NCBI GenBank assembly: GCA_001779115.1
Contig: MFJF01000005.1
Location: 38,849 to 76,921 of the forward strand
Direction of reading: 5' to 3'
From: Candidatus Gottesmanbacteria bacterium RIFCSPHIGHO2_01_FULL_40_15
GTDB taxonomy: Bacteria > Patescibacteriota > Microgenomatia > 2-02-FULL-39-11
Length of the DNA stretch: 38,073 bases
Shown: positions 31,547 through 38,073 of the stretch, in pieces
How positions within the stretch are numbered: the stretch's first letter is position 1
How the letters are laid out: each line of letters opens with the position of its first letter
The notes under the pieces: generated by a model
The model's input: the letters and a program-made list of their open reading frames with translations, nothing else
The model's database searches: none
Told to the model about the DNA's origin: nothing
Program-made: the position numbers and the translations under genes

Positions 31547-33667
31547 TCAGCCGCGGACGACCTGAGGATTAACACTGGCTACTATTTTTTCCGTAATATT
31601 TTTTGGTACTTCTTCATAATGTGAAGGTTCCATATAGTAAGTGGCCCTGCCTTGAGAGAGAGATCTTAGTGTTGTGGCATAACCGGATAATTCCGAAAGA
31701 GGTACTAAAGCATTTATTATTGATACTTTCCCTCTTTTTTCAGTATTTAATATTTGGGCACGTTTGCTGGATAAATCTCCAATTACAGTTCCCATAAATT
31801 CATCGGGAGTGGTAACTTCCACTTTCATTATCGGTTCCAGTAAAGAAAGTCCGGCCTGTTTTACGGCATTTTGAAGTGCAATACTTCCGGCAATTTTGAA
31901 TGCAATATCTGAAGAGTCGACTTCATGGTAAGTTCCGTCATATAAAGTTACTTTAATATCAACCAACGGATAACCCGCCAATACGCCTTTTTCCAAGGCT
32001 TCTTTAACTCCTTTTTGAACTGACGGAATAAATTCATTGGGAATGGCTGCTCCTTTGATGGCATTGACAAATTCATATCCTTCTCCCCTGCTTTTAGGTC
32101 CAACTCTTAACAAACAATGCCCGTATTGACCGCGACCGCCTGTTTGCCGGATATATTTTCCTTCACCTGATGCTTCACTTTTAATGGTTTCCTTATAGGC
32201 AACCTGCGGGGCACCGACGTTGGCGTCCACTTTAAATTCCCTTTTCATTCTGTCAACCAATACTTCCAAATGCAGTTCTCCCATTCCCCAGATTATGGTC
32301 TGACCGGTTTCCAAATTTGATTTGACGATGAAGGTAGGATCTTCTTCAGCCAGTTTTTGCAGTGCCTGACCCATTTTTTCCTGATCAGCTTTAGTTTTGG
32401 GTTCGATAGCTAATGATATAACCGGTTCAGGAAAGCTAATCTGTTCCAGAAGAATAGGATTTTGGGGATCTGATAAGGTATCCCCTGTGCCCGTATCTTT
32501 CAGACCGACAATTGCCACAATTTCTCCGGCCAGCGCTTCCTGAATATCTTCACGCTGGTTGGCATGCATTAACAAAAGGCGGCCAATTCTTTCCTGTTTT
32601 CCTTTGGTTGTATTCCAGGTGTAAGAACCTGAGTTTAAGCGCCCAGAATAAATGCGCATATATGTCAGTTTTCCGACATGAGGATCCAACTGAATCTTGA
32701 AGGCTAAGGCGGAAAACGGTTGATCGGTATAAGTTTTCCGGACTTCTTCCTGATTGGTTTTTGGGTTTACACCTTTGATTAAAACAATATCAAGAGGAGA
32801 AGGCAAATAGTCAACTATCGCATTAAGAAGAGGTTGAACTCCTTTATTTCTTAAAGAAGACCCGGCATAAATCGGAACCAGTTTATAGGCAATTGTAGCC
32901 TGTCTTAAAGCTTTTTTAAGCTCATCAAGATCAGGTTCCTTGCCTTCCAAATATTTTTCCAACAGAGAATCATCATTTTCACAAATCTGCTCTATTAACT
33001 TGTGCCTGTAAGTCTCAACGTCTTTTTTCATATCAGCCGGTATTTCGTCCTTAATTTCATATTCGGCTCCCATCTCATCGCTACCCCAAATCAGACTTTT
33101 TTGAGTTAAAAGATCAACGATACCTTTAAAATCATGCTCTTTGCCAATCGGCAAAGTCATTACTGCCGGATTGGCACCTAAACGGTCTTTTATCATTTTC
33201 ACTGTCCTATGAAAGTCCGCCCCTAATTTATCCATTTTATTTATGAAACAGATTCTGGGGACTTTATATTTATCAGCCTGATGCCAGACAGTTTCTGACT
33301 GAGACTGTACTCCTTCTTCAGCATCCAGGACGGTTACTCCGCCGTCAAGAACTCTTAATGACCGCTCTACTTCAGCGGTAAAATCAACGTGGCCGGGAGT
33401 ATCAATTATATTTATTCTGGTACCGTGCCAAAAAGTGGTAGTGGCTGCAGCCATAATGGTAATGCCTCTTTCTTTTTCCTGGGGCATCCAATCCATTTGG
33501 GTAGTTCCTTCATCAATATCACCTAATTTATAGGTTTTACCGGTATAATAAAGGATTCTTTCGGTCGTGGTTGTTTTTCCGGCATCAATATGCGCAATAA
33601 TTCCAATATTTCGGATTTTTTCAAGAGAAACATTTCTTTCTTTAGAATCGGTTGATTGTCCTGCCAT
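31547..33667 (-). CDS. fusA: elongation factor G
   Basis: Translocation GTPase. The 706 residues include G1 [19 protein letters not shown] (near 25), [19 protein letters not shown], and NKMDKLGAD. Domain 2 has [14 protein letters not shown], domain 3 [20 protein letters not shown], domain 4 [14 protein letters not shown] with the tip loop, and domain 5 [22 protein letters not shown] and [17 protein letters not shown]. It follows rpsG after a 72-nt gap with a terminator-like hairpin, and has no Shine-Dalgarno site. Confidence 0.99.
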   Translation of the reverse strand: MAGQSTDSKERNVSLEKIRNIGIIAHIDAGKTTTTERILYYTGKTYKLGDIDEGTTQMDWMPQEKERGITIMAAATTTFWHGTRINIIDTPGHVDFTAEVERSLRVLDGGVTVLDAEEGVQSQSETVWHQADKYKVPRICFINKMDKLGADFHRTVKMIKDRLGANPAVMTLPIGKEHDFKGIVDLLTQKSLIWGSDEMGAEYEIKDEIPADMKKDVETYRHKLIEQICENDDSLLEKYLEGKEPDLDELKKALRQATIAYKLVPIYAGSSLRNKGVQPLLNAIVDYLPSPLDIVLIKGVNPKTNQEEVRKTYTDQPFSALAFKIQLDPHVGKLTYMRIYSGRLNSGSYTWNTTKGKQERIGRLLLMHANQREDIQEALAGEIVAIVGLKDTGTGDTLSDPQNPILLEQISFPEPVISLAIEPKTKADQEKMGQALQKLAEEDPTFIVKSNLETGQTIIWGMGELHLEVLVDRMKREFKVDANVGAPQVAYKETIKSEASGEGKYIRQTGGRGQYGHCLLRVGPKSRGEGYEFVNAIKGAAIPNEFIPSVQKGVKEALEKGVLAGYPLVDIKVTLYDGTYHEVDSSDIAFKIAGSIALQNAVKQAGLSLLEPIMKVEVTTPDEFMGTVIGDLSSKRAQILNTEKRGKVSIINALVPLSELSGYATTLRSLSQGRATYYMEPSHYEEVPKNITEKIVASVNPQVVRG

Positions 33668-33686
33668 AATTTTTAATAAATTCTAT

Positions 33687-33716
33687 AAAAAAATAACTAG
33701 GGTATAAAATCCCTAG
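33687..33716 (-). terminator. terminator-like hairpin between rpsG and fusA
   Basis: CTAGGG/CCCTAG (6 bp, 8-nt loop) is followed on the minus strand by TTATTTTTTT. It ends 19 nt before the fusA ATG. A TAGAAT hexamer (5 of 6 to -10 consensus) overlaps the end of the U-tract and sits 12 nt before the ATG, so a near-leaderless fusA promoter could overlap the terminator. Confidence 0.7.
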
Positions 33717-33739
33717 CTTAATGCAAAAAAAACTTTCCC

Positions 33740-34216
33740 TTACCAACGGAAATGTGAAAAGGCTTTATTGGCTTCTGCCATTCGGTGGGACAAATCTTTT
33801 TTCCTGACAGCCTCACCGGTATTATTGTAAGCATCAACAAGTTCCGCCGCCAGCTTGTCCGAAAAAGTATGGTATTCCTTATTGGATCTTTTGTTGGCAG
33901 CTTCGATAAGCCATCTTATTGACAGGGATATTTTTCTGTCTCCGCGTACTTCCGTTGGCACCTGATAAGAAGCACCGCCTACCCGGCGGGATTTGACTTC
34001 CATTCTTGGACTGACATTATTTAAGGCAGACTGAAAAACTTCGAGCGGATCGAGTTTTTTACTTTTTATTTTATCAAGAGCATTGTAAACCTGTTTTTGG
34101 GCTACCGATTTTTTTCCGCTGAGCATTACCCGATTAATAAATCTGTTCAACAGCCTATTTCCGAAAATCGGATCGGGTTCAATTACTCTTTTTTTTATTT
34201 TTCCAGCTCTCCCCAT
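33740..34216 (-). CDS. rpsG: ribosomal protein uS7
   Basis: Organises the 3' domain of 16S rRNA in the small-subunit head. It begins MGRAGKIKKRVIEPDPIFGN, contains LLNRFINRVMLSGKKSVAQK, SPRMEVKSRRVGGASYQVPTEV, and ends with VRKKDLSHRMAEANKAFSHFRW, the family C-terminus. The 158 residues are standard. It lies 24 nt after rpsL in str-operon order. Confidence 0.98.
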   Translation of the reverse strand: MGRAGKIKKRVIEPDPIFGNRLLNRFINRVMLSGKKSVAQKQVYNALDKIKSKKLDPLEVFQSALNNVSPRMEVKSRRVGGASYQVPTEVRGDRKISLSIRWLIEAANKRSNKEYHTFSDKLAAELVDAYNNTGEAVRKKDLSHRMAEANKAFSHFRW

Positions 34217-34240
34217 AATGCATTAATTGGTAATTTTATT

Positions 34241-34711
34241 TCAGACGGCAGGTGCCGGTTGGTGAGTGGCGCCCGGTACTTCAGCACGGGTTGAAATGTC
34301 CGCACCGCCTGATTTAGTACCGTATTTTGATCTTCCTTTTTTACGGCTTGCGACACCGGAAGTATCATATTTACCACGAACGATATGATATTTAACTCCG
34401 GGAAGATCTTTGACTCTGCCGCCGCGAACCAGAACAATGGCGTGTTCCGTTAATTCATGACCTATACCGGGAATATAAGCGGTGATTTCCTGTTTATTTG
34501 AAAGTCTGACCCTGGCAACTTTTCTCAATGCGGAATTGGGTTTTTTCGGAGTCATAGTTTTTACCAAAGTTACAACTCCCCTTTTAAAGGGAGCCGGAAT
34601 TTGCTTCATTTCCCGGTCTTTGGCATTAAAGTATTTTCTTAAAGCAGTAGCTTTAACTTTTTTAGCAGTCTTTTTACGACCGTATTTGATTAATTGATTT
34701 ATTGTCGGCAT
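34241..34711 (-). CDS. rpsL: ribosomal protein uS12
   Basis: Decoding-centre protein. [20 protein letters not shown] (53-72) and [20 protein letters not shown]-type region (90-109) are conserved; K56 and K101 correspond to E. coli K43 and K88, so no streptomycin-resistance substitution is seen. Compared with E. coli (124) the 156 residues include about 13 extra N-terminal ones (around [14 protein letters not shown]) and a C-terminal tail of about 23 residues after YGTK. It is preceded by a terminator-like hairpin. Confidence 0.98.
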   Translation of the reverse strand: MPTINQLIKYGRKKTAKKVKATALRKYFNAKDREMKQIPAPFKRGVVTLVKTMTPKKPNSALRKVARVRLSNKQEITAYIPGIGHELTEHAIVLVRGGRVKDLPGVKYHIVRGKYDTSGVASRKKGRSKYGTKSGGADISTRAEVPGATHQPAPAV

Positions 34712-34726
34712 AACTTATTAAGACTT

Positions 34727-34753
34727 AAAAAATTGGAACTTTCAGAAGTTCCA
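34727..34753 (-). terminator. terminator-like hairpin between rpoC and rpsL
   Basis: TGGAACTT/AAGTTCCA (8 bp, 4-nt loop CTGA) is followed by A and six T on the minus strand. Only 15 nt remain to the rpsL ATG. A TATATA about 7 nt upstream of the stem could be a -10 box that would place the hairpin at the transcript's 5' end, as at tuf. Confidence 0.75.
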
Positions 34754-34807
34754 CTGTTTATATAAAACTAATAAAAAACTAATTCCTGATGAACCGGCAG
34801 AGAAGAG

Positions 34808-37800
34808 CTATAAAGCTTTAATTATTGCTCTTTCGGGTGTAACCGGAATAAGTCTTCCGATTATAACATTTTCTTTCAGACCTAACAAATTATCTTCTTT
34901 ACCTGCCAAGGCAGCATCAGTTAAGACACTGGTTGTTTCCTGAAATGAGGCGCTTGACAACCAAGATTGGGTGTAAAGCGATGCCCGTGTTATTCCCAAA
35001 ATTATAACTTGGGCTGTAGAGGGCTCACCTCCTGAGGCCAAAATTCTGGAATTTTCTTCTTCAAAATAAGATTTGTCAACCAATTCACCCGGAAGAAGAA
35101 TAGTGTCTCCCGGGCTCTCTATTCTAACTTTATCGCTCATTTTTCTGATAATTACCTCAAAATGTTTATCATGAATCGGGATTCCCTGAGATTCGTAAAC
35201 TTTCTGAATTTCGGCGAGCAGATAATTTTGAGTATCAATAACGCTTCTTATCTGCAGGACTTCTTTTATGTCAAGAGGTCCCATTGTCAGCGCCTCACCC
35301 GCGGAGATTATTTCCCCATCTTTAACCCTTAATTCACTTGTTTTTGGTACAAAATAATTTCTTTCCTCAACCGGTTTTATAGCGACACTTTTAATTTTAA
35401 TATCGTAGCCGTTATCTTTTTCTTCAACGGTAACTTTTCCGGAAATATCCGCAAGCGGTGATGTTATTTTCGGTGTTCTTGCCTCAAATAATTCTTCCAC
35501 TCTGGGTAATCCCTGAGTTACGTCAAGACCGACAATACCGCCGGCATGCCTGACTCTCATTGTCAATTGAGTTCCCGGTTCTCCAATTGATTGTGCGGCA
35601 ATGATTCCGACCGGTGTTCCTATTTCAACAAATTTTTTAGTAGCCAAATCAATACCGTAACAATTAGCACATAACCCTTGTTTAGACTCACAAGTTAAAG
35701 GTGAACGAACAGTTACACTTTGAACGTCTTTTAACTTAATGAGAATATCTTCAGTTATCAATTCACCTTTTTTTAAAATAGCTTTTTTTGATTTAGACAG
35801 TTGTACGTCTTCGGCTAAAACTCTACCCACAACTCTCAATTCCAGAGATGATTGCCTTTTATCAGTTCTTCCTATTTTAAATCCCTTGGTTGTCCGGCAA
35901 TCTTCTATCCTGATTATGGCATCATGAGCTACATCAATCAGCCTTCTGGTTAAATACCCTGCATCTGCTGTTTTTAAAGCGGAATCGGTTAATCCTTTTC
36001 TTGAGCCGCGGGTAGAAGTAACGTATTCAAATATGGATAACCCTTCCCTGTAGTTGGATTTTGTTGGCAGTTCAACAATTTTACCTAATGGATCAACAAC
36101 CAATCCTTTAACGGCAGATAACTGTTTAAGCTGATCTTTGGAAGCCCTGGCTCCTCCTGAATTAATGATTAATTTAACCGGATTGTCATTGCTCATCGAA
36201 CCCCAGGTTGAATCGGCCAGTCTTTCAGTAATATCTATCCAAATTTCATTCTGGAGCCTCTTTCTTTCTTCATTGGTGATCAGACCCTGCTGATAATTCT
36301 GTTCAACTTCAGCAACTCTATTTTCAGCTTCCCTGATCATTTTTTTCTTTTCGGGAATAATGATATTGTCAAACAGGGAAACCGATACTCCGCCGGCAAG
36401 AGTTGCTCCCATAAAGCCGAAGTCTTTAAATCTGTCTATTAATGCGGAAACCTCTTCCTGGGAAAAGAGGTCAAATGCTTTGGTAATTATGGATTTAATT
36501 GTACCGACTTTGACGTTGTCATTATAAAATCTTAATTCAGGAAGAAGTATTTCATTAAATAAAACACGGCCTCCGGATGTTCTCAAGATTTTTCCTCCAA
36601 TATAAACCCTGATCGGTTCCCTTAAATCAATTTTTCCAGACTGGAAAGCATGGATTACTTCTTTTTCATCACTGTATATATGCAAATCTTCATCACTAAT
36701 TGAATTTGAAGCTTCGGGGAGACTGGTCAAGTAAAAGCATCCCAGAGCCATTTCTTTATTAGGTATTGTAATCGGTGTTCCGTCAGCAGGTTTTAATAAA
36801 TTGTTGGTAGGCATCATTAATTCTTTAGCTTCATCCTGAGCTGATTGGGATAATGGAACATGGACAGCCATCTGGTCGCCGTCAAAATCTGCATTATATC
36901 CGGCACAGACACAAGGGTGAATTCTAATGGCCGAACCTTCAATCAGAATAGGATAAAAAGCCTGTATTCCGAGCTTATGAAGAGTAGGCGCCCTGTTTAA
37001 CAGTATCGGATGATTCTTAGTAATTTCTTCGAGAATGTCAAATACTTGGGCTTCTCTTCCTTCAAGAATATTTTTGGCGCTTTTAACATTAGGAGCCAGT
37101 CCTCTCATTATCAGTTCTCTTAGTACAAACGGTTTAAAAAGTTCCAATGCCATTTCTTTGGGGAGACCGCATTGGGTTAATTTCAGTTCGGGACCGACAA
37201 CAATGACTGATCTGCCCGAATAATCAACCCGTTTTCCCAAAAGATTTTGTCTAAATCTGCCCTGTTTTCCCCGTAACATATCGGACAGGGATCTCAATTG
37301 TTGTCCTCCGGCGGCACGACCAGTTGGTCTTTGGCTGGCATCAATAAGTGAATCAACAGCCTCCTGAAGCATTCTTTTCTCATTCCTCAGAATTATTTCC
37401 GGAGCACCCAATTCGATTAGATGTTTTAAGCGGTTGTTGCGGTTAATTACTCTCCTGTATAAATCGTTAAGATCTGATGTGGCAAATTTTCCCCCGGTCA
37501 ACTGTACCATCGGACGCAAATCAGGCGGAATAACAGGTAAAATCGTGATAATTGTCCATGAAGGCTCTATTCCGGATTTTTTCAAACTCTCAATAACTCT
37601 TAATCTTTTAGTAGCCTTTATTTTTCTTTGACTTACGCTTTCCTGGGCCTCTTTTCGCAAGACGCCGATAATTATGTTCAATTCCATTTTTTTAAGTATA
37701 TCCAGGATACATTCAGCCCCCATACCGACTGTCAGAAAAGAGGCTACATTGTATTCCCTTAACTTTAAATATTCGTCCTCTGATATTACGGTGTGGGGTT

Positions 37801-38073
37801 TAACCCTGTTTACAAGTTCGGAAATAGTAGTATAAATTTCCTTTGCTGTAGCTTCCTCAGAGGCAAATTCTTCAGATAAAATTGTCAGTTGCTGTTTTTT
37901 CCGAAAATCCAATTCCTGGAGAGTTAAATCCCTGGTTTCCTTACTTTTAATTTTTTCAGACATAACTTTTTTTTCACTGGCGAATTCCTTCTCAAATTCG
38001 GCTATTTTTCCCTGATAGACTTTTTGTCTTTCTTCCTTTCTCTTTTCAAAAACTGATTTAAGATTATCCTGCG
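34808..38073 (-). CDS. rpoC: RNA polymerase subunit beta', partial (N-terminus off the window)
   Basis: Catalytic subunit of RNA polymerase. The reading frame stays open to the right edge beyond the Met at 37963, so the gene is cut there and lacks about the first 150 residues with the N-terminal zinc finger. Present are a charged coiled-coil insertion like that in actinobacterial beta', [33 protein letters not shown], the catalytic [16 protein letters not shown] with its three Asp, the second zinc site (EDCRTTKG plus [11 protein letters not shown]), and the trigger-loop region [12 protein letters not shown]. It is followed by rpsL across a 96-nt spacer with a hairpin. Confidence 0.98.
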   Translation of the reverse strand, partial: QDNLKSVFEKRKEERQKVYQGKIAEFEKEFASEKKVMSEKIKSKETRDLTLQELDFRKKQQLTILSEEFASEEATAKEIYTTISELVNRVKPHTVISEDEYLKLREYNVASFLTVGMGAECILDILKKMELNIIIGVLRKEAQESVSQRKIKATKRLRVIESLKKSGIEPSWTIITILPVIPPDLRPMVQLTGGKFATSDLNDLYRRVINRNNRLKHLIELGAPEIILRNEKRMLQEAVDSLIDASQRPTGRAAGGQQLRSLSDMLRGKQGRFRQNLLGKRVDYSGRSVIVVGPELKLTQCGLPKEMALELFKPFVLRELIMRGLAPNVKSAKNILEGREAQVFDILEEITKNHPILLNRAPTLHKLGIQAFYPILIEGSAIRIHPCVCAGYNADFDGDQMAVHVPLSQSAQDEAKELMMPTNNLLKPADGTPITIPNKEMALGCFYLTSLPEASNSISDEDLHIYSDEKEVIHAFQSGKIDLREPIRVYIGGKILRTSGGRVLFNEILLPELRFYNDNVKVGTIKSIITKAFDLFSQEEVSALIDRFKDFGFMGATLAGGVSVSLFDNIIIPEKKKMIREAENRVAEVEQNYQQGLITNEERKRLQNEIWIDITERLADSTWGSMSNDNPVKLIINSGGARASKDQLKQLSAVKGLVVDPLGKIVELPTKSNYREGLSIFEYVTSTRGSRKGLTDSALKTADAGYLTRRLIDVAHDAIIRIEDCRTTKGFKIGRTDKRQSSLELRVVGRVLAEDVQLSKSKKAILKKGELITEDILIKLKDVQSVTVRSPLTCESKQGLCANCYGIDLATKKFVEIGTPVGIIAAQSIGEPGTQLTMRVRHAGGIVGLDVTQGLPRVEELFEARTPKITSPLADISGKVTVEEKDNGYDIKIKSVAIKPVEERNYFVPKTSELRVKDGEIISAGEALTMGPLDIKEVLQIRSVIDTQNYLLAEIQKVYESQGIPIHDKHFEVIIRKMSDKVRIESPGDTILLPGELVDKSYFEEENSRILASGGEPSTAQVIILGITRASLYTQSWLSSASFQETTSVLTDAALAGKEDNLLGLKENVIIGRLIPVTPERAIIKAL

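Noticed and set aside
1-38073. Mobile element, CRISPR array, toxin-antitoxin or defence system
   Set aside because: No transposase, repeat array, integrase or defence gene is seen; the content is housekeeping throughout.

Overview
The window looks like a piece of a small, AT-rich bacterial genome, most likely a member of the Candidate Phyla Radiation (Patescibacteria), perhaps near Microgenomates. This is inferred from the compact ribosomal operon without an uL30 gene between uS5 and uL15, lysine-rich tails on several ribosomal proteins, a trimmed uL2, many 1-4 nt gene overlaps and the lack of extra biosynthetic genes. TGA ends several genes (perM, rpsI), so the code is the standard bacterial one. 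No mobile element, CRISPR array, prophage or obvious foreign island is visible.

Left part (1-12.9 kb), housekeeping and accessory genes. The 3' part of the RNase P RNA runs in from the left edge on the + strand. It converges on a minus-strand group miaB-miaA-perM (tRNA A37 modification plus a PerM/AI-2E-type membrane protein). Divergent from miaB is a membrane-anchored PQQ-type sugar dehydrogenase. Next come, on the minus strand, an ABC exporter (ATPase and two ABC-2 permeases), coaBC and a 74-residue coiled-coil protein; then hup (HU), rny (RNase Y) and recA-recX. A tRNA-Pro(GGG) gene is divergent from recA.

Right part (12.9-38 kb), one long minus-strand block of transcription and translation genes. 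In transcription order: rpoC (5' end off the right edge), rpsL, rpsG, fusA, then a divergent + strand DUF4349 gene, then tuf, rpsJ, rplC-D-W-B, rpsS, rplV, rpsC, rplP, rpmC, rpsQ, rplN-X-E, rpsN, rpsH, rplF-R, rpsE, rplO, secY, adk, a UPF0200-like kinase, map, infA, rpmJ, rpsM-K-D, rpoA, rplQ, rplM, rpsI. This is the fused str/S10/spc/alpha/L13 cluster with secretion, adenylate kinase and N-terminal methionine removal embedded.

The most interesting material is regulatory. Four promoters share an extended -10 of the form TGCTAnAnT. Four protein-coding transcription units (miaB, the sugar dehydrogenase, the ABC ATPase, DUF4349) and the internal rpsN promoter place the -10 box only 8-15 nt before the start codon with no Shine-Dalgarno sequence, predicting leaderless or nearly leaderless mRNAs. 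By contrast hup, recA, rny and tuf have leaders and strong Shine-Dalgarno sites. Terminator-like hairpins with U-tracts sit 15-32 nt before the start codons of rpsL, fusA, rplC and tuf, suggesting attenuation or very tight terminator/promoter packing. A perfect 13-nt palindrome covers both proposed -10 boxes of the divergent recA/tRNA-Pro pair. Protein-level oddities are an RNase Y without a membrane anchor, a MiaB without TRAM domain and with an insertion, an altered Adk LID, and an archaeal-type UPF0200 kinase.
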